Source: Streptomyces sp. NBC_00442
Lineage (GTDB): Bacteria; Actinomycetota; Actinomycetes; Streptomycetales; Streptomycetaceae
Length of the DNA: 64,000 bases
Direction of reading: 5' to 3'
Assembly (NCBI RefSeq): GCF_036014195.1
Contig: NZ_CP107918.1
Span: 6,572,001 to 6,636,000, forward strand
Shown: positions 36,451 to 44,529 of the stretch, piece after piece
How the letters are laid out: every line of letters starts with the position of its first letter
Position numbering within the stretch: position 1 is the first letter of the stretch
Notes under the pieces: model-generated
The model's input: the letters and a program-made list of their open reading frames with translations, nothing else
The model's database searches: none
What the model was told of the DNA's origin: nothing
Position numbers and translations under genes: made by a program

Positions 36451-36825
36451 TCAGGCGGACTTGCGGCTGTCGCGCGGATGCACGGCAATGTTCATGGTGC
36501 CGGACCGAAGGACCTCCAGCCTTTCGGCCAGAACCTCCTCCAACTCCTCGCGGGTGCGCCGCTCCATGAGCATGTCCCAGTGCGTACGCGCGGGCTTGCC
36601 CTTCTTCTCCTCAGGGCCGTCGCCGTCCACCAGGAGTGCGGGGGCCCCGCAGACCTTGCACTCCCACTCCGGCGGAATCTCCGCCTCCACCGAGAAGGGC
36701 ATCTCAAAGCGATGTCCCTTCTCGCATGCGTACTCCACGGCCTGGCGCGGGGCCAGATCGATGCCGCGGTCGGTCTCGTAGCTGGTCACCACGAGGCGCG
36801 TGCCGCGAAGAGCTCGCTCACTCAT
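36451..36825 (-). CDS. rbpA: RNA polymerase-binding protein RbpA
   Basis: This 124-residue transcription factor binds RNA polymerase and group 1/2 sigma factors (HrdB) and stabilises open complexes. The core domain has zinc ligands Cys34, His38, Cys56 and Cys59 (YACEKGHRFEMPF, WECKVCGAP). The basic linker is KKGKPARTHWDML. The sigma-interaction helices follow (ERRTREELEEVLAERLEVLRSG), with Arg89 and Arg90, the pair reported as essential in S. coelicolor. It is driven at least in part by a SigR-type promoter. Confidence 0.97.
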   Translation of the reverse strand: MSERALRGTRLVVTSYETDRGIDLAPRQAVEYACEKGHRFEMPFSVEAEIPPEWECKVCGAPALLVDGDGPEEKKGKPARTHWDMLMERRTREELEEVLAERLEVLRSGTMNIAVHPRDSRKSA

Positions 36826-36886
36826 GAATCGTGCCTCCCGGGCTTGTCGCCCACAGGACAGGTGTCACTGTCGTCGTCATCCGGTC

Positions 36887-36913
36887 AACGTCCGGTCGGC
36901 GGTAAAGATTCCC
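36887..36913 (-). promoter_or_regulatory. SigR-type promoter of rbpA
   Basis: On the minus strand GGGAAT (complement of 36908-36913) and GTT (complement of 36887-36889) are separated by exactly 18 nt, the SigR (thiol-stress sigma) consensus GGAAT-N18-GTT. Transcription would start about 55 nt before the rbpA ATG. This agrees with reported SigR control of rbpA. Confidence 0.85.
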
Positions 36914-37079
36914 GTTCTGGGTCATGCGTCGCCGTCGTGCCGCCCCTTGTTGTACCCACCAGTGACCGGTTTGTCACATCTGACAGCAGATGTCACCCAG
37001 CGTCTTCTCTACTTGAGCACGCAGTAACGGTCCGCCTGGCAGGCCAAAGGCGTACACTACCGGCCTTTCACTTCAACGT

Positions 37080-38450
37080 CTAAATCCGCGCCGGAACAGG
37101 GTTCCCCGCGGCGGCCACAGCGGCCCGCACCGGTACCCGGGCGAGCAGCACGAACCCGACCGCGAAGAACACCACCAGCGAGATGATGGCATCCCTGTAG
37201 CTCCCGGTCAGCTGGTACGCCAGACCGAACACCAATGGCCCCAGCCAGCTCAGCCCGCGGTCGCTCATCTCGTAGGCCGAGAAGTACTCGGCCTCCTTGC
37301 CGCTGGGCACCAGATGCGAGAACAGCGACCTGGACAGCGCCTGGCTGCCGCCGAGCACCGTGCCGATGGCCGCCGCCAGGACGAAGAAGAGCACGGGCCG
37401 GTGGGCCGGCAGGAAGAACCCGACCCCGAGGATCACCGCCCAGACCGCGAGCGAGCCCAGAATGGTCCGCTTCGCGCCGTGCGTCCGCGCCAGGCGGCCC
37501 ATCCCGAGAGCGCCCGCCACCGCCAGGACCTGCACGAGGAGCACGGCCACGATGAGCGTGTTCTGATCCAGGCCGAGTTCCTCCGACCCGTAGATCGAAG
37601 CCTGCGAAATGACCGTCTGCACGCCGTCGTTGTAGATGAGGTACGCCAGCAGGAAGGCGAGGGTCAGCGGCCTCGCGCGCATGTCGCGCAGCGTCGAGAC
37701 GAGCTGCCGCCAGCCCGCCCCGACCCTGCCCTCGCTCGCCGACACCGCCATCCTGCGGTCGCGAAGACGCCGCAGCGGCACCAGGGTGAACGCGCCCCAC
37801 CAGATCCCGGCCGAGGCCAGACAGATCCGTACCGCGGTCGACTCCGACACCCCGAAGCGGTCGTGGCCCGAGTAGAGGATCAGGTTGAGCACCAGGACAC
37901 CGGCGCCCGAGGTGTAGCCGAAGGCCCAGCCGCGGGAGGACACGTGGTCGCGCTCCTCGGGGCCGGCGATCTGCGGCAGGTAGGCGTTGTAGAGGACCAT
38001 CGACACGGAGAGCGCCGCGTTGGCGACGATCAGCAGCGCCGCGCCGAGCAGATAGCGGTGCCCGTCGAGGAAGAACATCCCGGCCGTGGCCGCGGCCCCG
38101 GTGTAGGCGGCGGCCGCGAGCAGCGGCTTCTTGCGCCCGCTCCGGTCGGCCGCCGCGCCCACGATCGGCATGAGGACCACCGCGACGACGACCGAGGCGG
38201 ACACGGCGTACGCGAAGAGCGAGCCCGCCCGCACCGGGACGCCCAGCGGATGGACGAATCCCTCGGCGTCCGCGGCCGACTTGGCGATCGACGTCAGATA
38301 CGGGCCGAGGAACACCGTGAGCACGCTCGTCGAATACACCGAGCAGGCGAAGTCGTAGAAGTACCAGCCGCGTTGTTCCCGTTTGCGCTCGTCCGTGCTC
38401 GCGGGCCGGCCGTCCGCCCGGTCCGCGTCGTCCATGGTCTCAGCGCTCAA
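37080..38450 (-). CDS. UMF1/Atg22-like MFS transporter
   Basis: This 456-residue membrane protein has 12 predicted helices. The N-terminal GWYFYDFACSVYSTSVLTVFLGPYL and the loop GAAADRSGRKKPLL are characteristic of the UMF1 (Atg22-like) branch of MFS; the bacterial substrate is unknown. I chose TTG 38450 with GAGGGG upstream; ATG 38435 is an alternative. It lies 51 nt after the GDPD gene and may be the last gene of a three-gene unit (YczE-GDPD-MFS). Confidence 0.87.
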   Translation of the reverse strand: MSAETMDDADRADGRPASTDERKREQRGWYFYDFACSVYSTSVLTVFLGPYLTSIAKSAADAEGFVHPLGVPVRAGSLFAYAVSASVVVAVVLMPIVGAAADRSGRKKPLLAAAAYTGAAATAGMFFLDGHRYLLGAALLIVANAALSVSMVLYNAYLPQIAGPEERDHVSSRGWAFGYTSGAGVLVLNLILYSGHDRFGVSESTAVRICLASAGIWWGAFTLVPLRRLRDRRMAVSASEGRVGAGWRQLVSTLRDMRARPLTLAFLLAYLIYNDGVQTVISQASIYGSEELGLDQNTLIVAVLLVQVLAVAGALGMGRLARTHGAKRTILGSLAVWAVILGVGFFLPAHRPVLFFVLAAAIGTVLGGSQALSRSLFSHLVPSGKEAEYFSAYEMSDRGLSWLGPLVFGLAYQLTGSYRDAIISLVVFFAVGFVLLARVPVRAAVAAAGNPVPARI

Positions 38451-38501
38451 CCCGCGCCCCCTCGCTCGTGCCGTACGCGAGCGGTGGCCGCCGGGGGCCG
38501 G

Positions 38502-39266
38502 TCAGTGCCAGGCTCCCCGCTCGGTCAGTACCGTGCGCAGTGTCTCCAGATGATCGGTCATGATGCCATCCACGCCAAGGTCGAGGATGGCCCTCATCCG
38601 GGCGGGATCGTTGACGGTCCACACGTGCACCTGCAGGCCCAGCGCATGCGCGGTCCGCACGAAGCGCCGGTCCACGACGGGGACGCCGCTCTGGCTCACC
38701 GGCACCTGCGCGCTGACCGCGCCCGTGCGCAGGGGAGCGGGAATGCCGTACGAGCGAAGGCGCAGCGCGGCCACGCCCCGCACGCCGTACGACGTCGCAA
38801 GGCGCGGGCCCGCGAGCCGGTGCGCCCTGGCGACGCGGGCCTCCGAGAACGAACCGACGCAGACCCGGTCCCAGGCCCCGGTGCGGCGGATCAGGTCGAT
38901 CAGCGGGACCAGGGCCGCCTCGGCCTTGAGGTCGACGTTCCAGCGGGCCTCGGGGAAGGCTTCGAGGAGCTCCTCGAAGAGCGGCAGCGGCTCGCGCCCC
39001 GCCACCCGCGCCCGCTCGACCTCGGCCCAGTCGAGATCGGCGATCCTGCCCCGGGCGTCGGTGACCCGGTCGAGCGTCGCGTCGTGGAAGGCGACGAGGC
39101 GTCCGTCGGCGGTGGTGTGCACATCGGTCTCGAAGTACCGGTAGCCGGCCTCGGCGGCCCGCGCGAACGCGGCGGCGGTGTTCTCGATCCCGTCCGCCGC
39201 GCCGCCCCGGTGGGCGAACGGGATGGGGGCGGGATGGTCCAGATAGGGGTGGAGTACGCGTGTCAC
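38502..39266 (-). CDS. glycerophosphodiester phosphodiesterase
   Basis: This 254-residue enzyme hydrolyses deacylated phospholipid headgroups to glycerol-3-phosphate and alcohol. TIM-barrel motifs are intact: PFAHRGGAADGIENTAAAF with the catalytic His and Glu, ETDVHTTADGRLVAFHDATLDR with the second His, and the C-terminal HVWTVNDPARMRAILDLGVDGIMTD. No signal peptide is seen, so it is likely cytosolic. GTG 39266 overlaps the YczE gene stop by 4 nt. Confidence 0.93.
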   Translation of the reverse strand: MTRVLHPYLDHPAPIPFAHRGGAADGIENTAAAFARAAEAGYRYFETDVHTTADGRLVAFHDATLDRVTDARGRIADLDWAEVERARVAGREPLPLFEELLEAFPEARWNVDLKAEAALVPLIDLIRRTGAWDRVCVGSFSEARVARAHRLAGPRLATSYGVRGVAALRLRSYGIPAPLRTGAVSAQVPVSQSGVPVVDRRFVRTAHALGLQVHVWTVNDPARMRAILDLGVDGIMTDHLETLRTVLTERGAWH

Positions 39267-39934
39267 CGGGGAAGTATCGCGCGCTCCGGGGTGGCGGCCG
39301 GGGCGCGGGGGCCGGGGACGGACGGCCGGCGTGCGGGCGTCGCGGCCGGTTCCGGGATCGCGAAGAGGCGCAGGAAGAACTGGGCGAGCGGCCCGATCGC
39401 CAGCGCGTACAGGACCGTGCCGGCACCGAGCGAACCGCCGAGCAGGAATCCGGTGGCCACCACGAGCACCTCCAACGACGTGCGCACGAGCCGGATCGAG
39501 CGCCCGGTGACCCGGTGCAGTCCGGTCATCAGACCGTCGCGCGGGCCCGTACCGAAGCGGGCCGAGATGTACAGGCCGGTGGCGGCCCCGTTGCAGACGA
39601 TCGCGCCGACGGACAGCGGCACCTGGCCGAGCAGCCCGTGCACATCGGGGACGACGGCGAGGGTGGCGTCCATGAAGACGCCGATCGCGAAGACGTTGGA
39701 GACCGTGCCGAGCCCCGGCCGCTGCCGCAGCGGGATCCACAGGACCAGCACCGCGGCCCCGACGACGATGGACACGACGCCCATGGACAGACCGGTGTGC
39801 CGGGCCAGTCCCTGGTTCAGTACTCCCCACGGTTCGAGACCGAGCCCGGAGCGCACGAGCAGCCCCGCGCTGATGCCGTACAGCGCGAGTCCGACGTACA
39901 GCTGGAGCAGTCTGCGGACGAGATGCGTGGACAA
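39263..39934 (-). CDS. YczE-like membrane protein (DUF161/YitT-related)
   Basis: This 223-residue protein has about five hydrophobic helices and the motifs GLALYGISAGLLVRSGLGLEPWGVLNQGLA and ARFGTGPRDGLMTGL of the YczE family. The function is unproven. It is divergent from a MocR-type regulator, a pairing known as YczR/YczE in Bacillus and other bacteria. I chose TTG 39934 with GGGGGG upstream; an ATG at 40012 would add an unusual N-terminus across the promoter. Confidence 0.82.
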   Translation of the reverse strand: MSTHLVRRLLQLYVGLALYGISAGLLVRSGLGLEPWGVLNQGLARHTGLSMGVVSIVVGAAVLVLWIPLRQRPGLGTVSNVFAIGVFMDATLAVVPDVHGLLGQVPLSVGAIVCNGAATGLYISARFGTGPRDGLMTGLHRVTGRSIRLVRTSLEVLVVATGFLLGGSLGAGTVLYALAIGPLAQFFLRLFAIPEPAATPARRPSVPGPRAPAATPERAILPR

Positions 39935-39958
39935 GGTGGTGCCCCCCGAGTGGTAGTA

Positions 39959-40050
39959 GTGGACTGGCTCATGCCACTCTGTGGCGGGGAAATGGACTCC
40001 AACCATGGCCAATTCCGGGAAGGTGGACCGACTTCATGGCGCAGTGGACC
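39959..40050. promoter_or_regulatory. direct repeats between yczE-like and yczR-like genes
   Basis: TGGAC occurs in the same orientation at about 39960, 39993, 40024 and 40044; the first two are TGGACT, and the first three are spaced 33 and 31 bp, near whole helical turns. MocR regulators typically bind spaced direct repeats between divergent genes, so these are candidate operators. The last copy is already inside the regulator gene. Confidence 0.4.
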
Positions 40051-41538
40051 TCGGCGATCGGGCCCGCCCAGCTCGCCCGTCAGCTCAAGGCGCAGCAGCC
40101 GCGCCCGGTCGGCGCCGGCCTGCGCAAGCCGCCGGCCTATCGGGCGCTGGCCGACGGGATCCGGCTGCTCGTGCTGGAAGGCCGCGTCCCGGCGGCCGCC
40201 CGGCTGCCCGCCGAGCGCGAACTGGCCCTCGCCCTGTCGGTGAGCCGCACGACGGTCGCGGCCGCCTACGAGGCGCTGCGCGGCGAGGGCTTCCTCGAGT
40301 CACGGCGCGGCGCGGGCAGCTGGACCGCGGTGCCCGCGGGGCACCCGCTGCCCGGCCGCGGGCTCGAACCCCTGCCGCCCGAGTCGCTCGGCTCGATGAT
40401 CGACCTGGGCTGCGCGGCCCTGCCAGCGCCCGAACCCTGGCTGACCCGGGGCGTCCAAGGGGCGCTCGAAGAGCTCCCGCCGTACGCCCACACCCATGGC
40501 GACTACCCGGCGGGCCTGCCGGCCCTGCGTCAGATGCTCGCCGAGCGCTACACCGCGCGCGGCATCCCGACGATGCCCGAGCAGATCATGGTGACGACGG
40601 GTGCGATGGGCGCCATCGACGCGATCTGTCATCTGTTCGCCGGCCGGGGTGAACGCATCGCCGTCGAATCGCCGTCGTACGCCAACATCCTGCAGCTCAT
40701 GCGCGAGGCGGGCGCGCGGCTCGTGCCGATCGCCATGGCCGAGGGGCTTTCGGGCTGGGACCTGCCGCGCTGGCGCCAGGTGCTGCGGGACGCGGCGCCC
40801 CGGCTCGCCTACGTCGTCGCCGACTTCCACAACCCGACCGGCGCGCTCGCCGGCGAGGACCAGCGACGCGAACTCGTCGACGCGGCCCGCTCGGCCGGCA
40901 CGGTGCTCGTCGTCGACGAGACGATGAGCGAGCTGTGGCTCGACGACGACCTCGACATGCCCCGCCCGGTCTGCGCCTTCGACCCGGCCGGAGCCACGGT
41001 GCTCACCGTCGGTTCGGCGAGCAAGGCGTTCTGGGCGGGCATGCGCATCGGCTGGGTGCGGGCCGCCCCCGACATCATCCGCTCGCTGGTCTCGGCCCGC
41101 GCCTACGCCGACCTCGGTACCCCCGTCCTTGAGCAGCTCGCGGTCAACTGCCTGATGGCGTCCGGTGGTTGGGAGCAGGCGGTCGAGCTGCGGCGGGTCC
41201 AGGCGAGGGGGAACCGCGACGCGCTGGTCACCGCGGTCCGCCGTGAGCTGCCGGACTGGGAGTTCGACGTGCCGCGCGGCGGGCTCACGCTGTGGGTGCG
41301 CACCGGGGGTCTGTCGGGGTCCCGCCTCGCCGAGGTCGGCGAACGGGTCGGGGTCCGGGTGCCGTCGGGGCCGCGCTTCGGCGTGGACGGGGCCTTCGAG
41401 GGCTACGTCCGGCTGCCGTTCACGGTGGGCGGCCCGGTCGCCGACGAGGCGGCCTCGCGCCTTGCCGCGGCGGCGCGGCTGGTGGAGACGGGCGGCGGCT
41501 CGGGCGGCGCGGAGCCACCGCGCACGTTCGTGGCCTGA
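40036..41538 (+). CDS. MocR-type regulator with aminotransferase domain (YczR-like)
   Basis: This 500-residue regulator has an N-terminal GntR winged helix (about 35-100, AYRALADGIRLLVLEGRVPAAARLPAERELALALSVSRTTV). A fold-type I aminotransferase domain follows (about 120-490) with the PLP lysine in VGSASKAFWAGMRIGW, DFHNPTGA and the VTTGAMGAIDAI region. MocR proteins sense PLP-linked ligands. Start is ATG 40036. Being divergent from a YczE-type membrane protein points to the YczR subgroup rather than PdxR, as no pdx gene is nearby. Confidence 0.88.
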   Translation: MAQWTSAIGPAQLARQLKAQQPRPVGAGLRKPPAYRALADGIRLLVLEGRVPAAARLPAERELALALSVSRTTVAAAYEALRGEGFLESRRGAGSWTAVPAGHPLPGRGLEPLPPESLGSMIDLGCAALPAPEPWLTRGVQGALEELPPYAHTHGDYPAGLPALRQMLAERYTARGIPTMPEQIMVTTGAMGAIDAICHLFAGRGERIAVESPSYANILQLMREAGARLVPIAMAEGLSGWDLPRWRQVLRDAAPRLAYVVADFHNPTGALAGEDQRRELVDAARSAGTVLVVDETMSELWLDDDLDMPRPVCAFDPAGATVLTVGSASKAFWAGMRIGWVRAAPDIIRSLVSARAYADLGTPVLEQLAVNCLMASGGWEQAVELRRVQARGNRDALVTAVRRELPDWEFDVPRGGLTLWVRTGGLSGSRLAEVGERVGVRVPSGPRFGVDGAFEGYVRLPFTVGGPVADEAASRLAAAARLVETGGGSGGAEPPRTFVA

Positions 41539-41554
41539 CGGGCGCGGGGGCCCC

Positions 41555-41665
41555 GGCCGGCTCGGAACCCGGCCGGCTCGGAACCCGGCCGGCTCGGACC
41601 TGGCCGCTCGGAACCGGGCCCGCTCGGCCCCGGCCGGCTGGGATCACGGCCGGCTCGGCCTTGGC
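41555..41665. repeat. degenerate 15-bp tandem repeat between convergent genes
   Basis: About seven imperfect copies of GGCCGGCTCGGAACC fill the gap between the MocR gene and the FtsK-like gene. The first three are nearly identical and later ones drift. Each unit can pair (GCCGGC), so the array may also act as a transcription barrier. Confidence 0.7.
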
Positions 41666-41669
41666 AGCC

Positions 41670-43295
41670 TCATCCCTCGGCCGGAACGGCCTCCACGGGT
41701 GTCGAGTCGGCCGGGGCCACGTCGGGCGGCGGCACGTCCGCCGGGGCGGATTCCGCGGTCCTCGGCTCGACGGCCCGCTGTTCCACCGGCACGTCGCGGG
41801 GCGGCAGGAGGCCGAGGACGGCCTCGCGGTGGGCCTGTGTCGTCGCGTCGTCGTACGGGTCCGGGGTCGCGGGGACCTGGAGGCGCAGGACCGGCCCCGT
41901 GCCCAGGCGGGCGTAGCCGCGGCCCGGCGGGACGTCAGGGGTGGGGGTGGTGTGCGGCGGGACGCCGAGCACCGACTCGACCTCGCCGAGGGAAGCCGCG
42001 CCGAGCACCACGCGGGCCCGGGTCTGCGAGCGTACGGGCTCGGACAGGTCGTCCAGGGTGTCGAACTGTTCGGCCACCACCACCGTCACCCCGGCGGCCC
42101 GCCCGTGTCGCAGCGGGACCTGGAGCAGGTGCTGCGGGTCGGTGCGGCCGTCGGCGGCGGCCAGGTCGGCGAGGACGCTGGGGCGGTCGAGCAGGATCCA
42201 CAGGGGACGCTTGGTGTCCTCGGGGGCCGGGCGCCCGGCCTGGCGGGCGCGGTTCGCCGAGATCAGCCGGCGCTCGGTCTCGTGCGAGGCCCACTCCAGG
42301 GTGGCGAGCGCCCCGGCGAGACCGCACTCGACGGCCAGGACGCCCGAGCGGCCGGTCAGACAGGCGTACTCGCCCGTGCCGCTGCCCTCCACGATCAGCA
42401 CGTCGCCGTCCTTGAGGGCCTGGAGCGCGATGGAGCGGAGCAGCGTCGTGGTGCCCGTGCCGGGCCTGCCGACCACCAGGAGGTGGGGCTCGGTGGAGCG
42501 GGGCCCGGTGCGCCAGATCACCGGCGGTGCGTCGTGGCGCTCCTCGCCCGCGGTCACCGGGACGGTCCGCTGCACGGCGTCCGGGTCCGTGAAGCCGAGA
42601 ACCGTCTCGCCGGGGGAGGTCACGAAGTGCTGGGCGCCGATCGAGGTCGTCAGCGCGCCCAGAACGCTCAGGTCGAGCTCGTTGCCCTCCTCGTCCCATA
42701 CGAAGCGGTACTCGCGGCCGCGCCCCGACTTGGCGTGCAGGAGCTGCTCGATGCGGGCGCGGGCCTCGGCCTCGCCGTCCGTGAAGTACGCCGGGTAGCG
42801 CACCCGGAGCCGGGTGAGGCGGCCGGCGTCGTCGAATTCGTACGCGCTGAGGGCTTTGTCCCACTCGCCGCCGTGGGAGAAGAGCGGGTTCGGGTCCTCC
42901 GGCACGGAGAAGTAGGGCACCAGCGCCTCGTACAGGGACTGGAGGCGGGCGAGTTCCGCGTCGTCCGGGCCGGTCTTGACGACCGGTTTCTCGCGGCCCT
43001 TCCAGGCGGCCGCGCCCATCACCGTGATCAGGGCAAGGAGCGGCCCGTACGGGATGAGCGCGACGACCAGGACCACGGCCGCCGTCAGGAACAGCGCGGG
43101 ACTACGCCGTTCCTTGGGGGTGGCGGCCCATTTGCCGCGCAGCGCGGCGGTGATCAGCCGCAGGCCGCGGCTGATCGTGATGAGCGGATGGAGAACGTCG
43201 GTGGCGCTGTCGGCGGCCGTGCGCGCGATCTCGCGGCTGCGAACGATGGATGCGCTGCTGCTGCTCAGAATGCGGGGGAGTGGTCGCCGGGCCAC
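41670..43295 (-). CDS. FtsK/TraB-like membrane ATPase with degenerate Walker A
   Basis: This 541-residue protein has two N-terminal membrane helices (about 66-95, SPALFLTAAVVLVVALIPYG). A soluble region then leads to an FtsK/SpoIIIE-like ATPase domain (about 225-470) and a Pro/Ala-rich tail. The P-loop reads VVGRPGTGTTTLLRS (G276-T284), with Thr282 where Lys is expected. Walker B-like PLWILLDRP is present. GTG 43295 follows AGGAG. It is preceded 73 nt earlier by a small membrane protein gene, a pairing recalled from conjugative Streptomyces elements and chromosomes. DNA pumping is doubtful without the lysine. Confidence 0.72.
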   Translation of the reverse strand: MARRPLPRILSSSSASIVRSREIARTAADSATDVLHPLITISRGLRLITAALRGKWAATPKERRSPALFLTAAVVLVVALIPYGPLLALITVMGAAAWKGREKPVVKTGPDDAELARLQSLYEALVPYFSVPEDPNPLFSHGGEWDKALSAYEFDDAGRLTRLRVRYPAYFTDGEAEARARIEQLLHAKSGRGREYRFVWDEEGNELDLSVLGALTTSIGAQHFVTSPGETVLGFTDPDAVQRTVPVTAGEERHDAPPVIWRTGPRSTEPHLLVVGRPGTGTTTLLRSIALQALKDGDVLIVEGSGTGEYACLTGRSGVLAVECGLAGALATLEWASHETERRLISANRARQAGRPAPEDTKRPLWILLDRPSVLADLAAADGRTDPQHLLQVPLRHGRAAGVTVVVAEQFDTLDDLSEPVRSQTRARVVLGAASLGEVESVLGVPPHTTPTPDVPPGRGYARLGTGPVLRLQVPATPDPYDDATTQAHREAVLGLLPPRDVPVEQRAVEPRTAESAPADVPPPDVAPADSTPVEAVPAEG

Positions 43296-43368
43296 GTCGT
43301 TCTCCTGGAGTTGTGTCCGCAGTGGTGTCTGCCGTGATGTCTGCCGTGGAACGGAGGACAGCGGGAGG

Positions 43369-43563
43369 TCAGAACTTGATCCCGCCCAGCAGGCTGGCGA
43401 GGCTCGCGCCTCCGGCCGTGATGCTCGGGGCGATGGCGGTACCCGCGAGATAGAAGCCGAAGAGGGAGCACACGAGCGCGTGCGAAGCCTTGAGCCCGTC
43501 TTTCTTGAAGAAGAGGAAGCAGATGATTCCGAGCAGCACCACGCCTGACATGGACAGGATCAT
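43369..43563 (-). CDS. small two-helix membrane protein
   Basis: This 64-residue protein starts with a hydrophobic helix (MILSMSGVVLLGIICFLFF). A short basic loop (KKDGLKASH) leads to a second helix (ALVCSLFGFYLAGTAIA) and a Gly/Ser-rich tail. Homologues lie beside TraB/FtsK-like genes in Streptomyces (memory), so it is probably a partner of the 41670-43295 ATPase. ATG 43563 has AGGAGACC directly upstream. Confidence 0.82.
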   Translation of the reverse strand: MILSMSGVVLLGIICFLFFKKDGLKASHALVCSLFGFYLAGTAIAPSITAGGASLASLLGGIKF

Positions 43564-43648
43564 TTGGGGTCTCCTGGTTGGTGGGGACGGTCACCATGAG
43601 TTCTTCCAGGCTCACAGGAAGTATCTATGCGATAAAAGGTGCAAATGG

Positions 43649-43669
43649 GTGAAACTCCGCTAATTTCAC
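43649..43669. promoter_or_regulatory. inverted repeat in the AT-rich promoter region
   Basis: GTGAAA (43649-43654) and TTTCAC (43664-43669) frame a 9-nt centre, in the most AT-rich stretch of this neighbourhood, 86 nt upstream of the small membrane protein. It is a plausible operator for the membrane protein-ATPase unit. No regulator gene is adjacent. Confidence 0.4.
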
Positions 43670-43870
43670 TGGAGTGGCGTATATGTAAAGCCGCCCGGAG
43701 CGGGACACTGTGCCGCCGTCGCGGCCCCCGGGGCGCACATGCGTCACTCGCGGTGATCTTTGCCGCGGACACCCTCCGTCATGTCGTCGGCCGGGCAGTA
43801 CCCTGTCGATTCACTCGTACGGCTCTGTCGCCGTGCGGGTTCGTTCCGTTGCCCCTAAGGAGTTTTTCCG

Positions 43871-44263
43871 ATGAGCGAGGATCTCGATCCCGAGGTGGTC
43901 GAGCTGGCGGCCAAGGTCTTCGAGCTGGCCCGGCACGGCGATGCCGAGACGCTTGCCGCCTACGTGGACGCAGGGGTGCCCGCGAACCTCACCAATGACC
44001 GCGGCGACTCCCTGGTCATGCTGGCCGCCTACCACGGGCACGCCGACGCGGTCTCCGCGCTGCTGGCCCGCGGCGCCGAGGCCGACCGCGCCAACGACCG
44101 GGGCCAGACCCCGCTCGCCGGGGCCGTCTTCAAGGGCGAGGACGCCGTGATCAAGGCCCTGCTCGCCGGCGGAGCCGATCCCTCCGCCGGAACGCCGTCC
44201 GCGGTGGACACCGCCCGCATGTTCGGCAAGACGGAACTGCTCGCCCTGTTCGGGGCCAACTGA
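43871..44263 (+). CDS. ankyrin repeat protein
   Basis: This 130-residue cytosolic protein is built of about three ankyrin repeats (VDAGVPANLTNDRGDSLVML, GHADAVSALLARGAEADRANDRGQTPL, then the EDAVIKALLAGGADPSAGTP segment). The N-terminal helix is acidic. ATG 43871 has AAGGAG 8 nt upstream. The repeats imply protein binding; the partner is unknown. Confidence 0.92.
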   Translation: MSEDLDPEVVELAAKVFELARHGDAETLAAYVDAGVPANLTNDRGDSLVMLAAYHGHADAVSALLARGAEADRANDRGQTPLAGAVFKGEDAVIKALLAGGADPSAGTPSAVDTARMFGKTELLALFGAN

Positions 44264-44350
44264 GCGTCCACCGACCGTTTACGGGAGATCCACCCGGGAG
44301 CGCGCGGAGAGGTGCGCCGTAAATGTGGTCGCGATGGCGAAATGGCTGGG

Positions 44351-44403
44351 TCATCATGACGTCGAACCCCTACATCGGGGGCAGGGTCCCTACATCGGGG
44401 ACC
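44351..44403. promoter_or_regulatory. cluster of three palindromes, two in tandem at 20-bp spacing
   Basis: GTCATCATGAC (44351-44361) is a perfect palindrome. CCCCTACATCGGGG (44368-44381) and GTCCCTACATCGGGGAC (44387-44403) share the core CCCTACATCGGGG exactly 20 bp apart, each with inverted CCC/GGG arms. They lie 19 nt before a tiny ORF and 127 nt before the HEAT-repeat gene, and look like paired sites for an unknown regulator or tandem RNA hairpins. Confidence 0.55.
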
Positions 44404-44421
44404 GCGACGAGAGGCAGGAAC

Positions 44422-44478
44422 ATGGTCTACACCAAGCAGAAGACGGCGGGCGGCCCCTCATGTTGCTGCGCGGCCTAG
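44422..44478 (+). CDS. 18-residue Cys-Cys-Cys peptide ORF (possible leader peptide)
   Basis: The ORF encodes MVYTKQKTAGGPSCCCAA, with GGCAGGAA just before the ATG and mostly GC-ending codons until the TCA-TGT-TGC-TGC run. It ends 51 nt before the HEAT-repeat gene. Polycysteine short ORFs act as cysteine-responsive attenuators in mycobacteria (established there), which makes a leader-peptide role possible. An overlapping 64-codon frame (44325-44519) lacks codon bias. Confidence 0.45.
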   Translation: MVYTKQKTAGGPSCCCAA

Positions 44479-44529
44479 GGCAAGGCACGAATCCCGGTTG
44501 CGTCGACAGCTTGATGTGAGGCTATTCCC

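Noticed and set aside
44325..44519. 64-codon ORF upstream of the HEAT-repeat gene
   Set aside because: It has no third-position GC bias and runs through the palindromes. The overlapping 18-codon frame has the better RBS and codon use.
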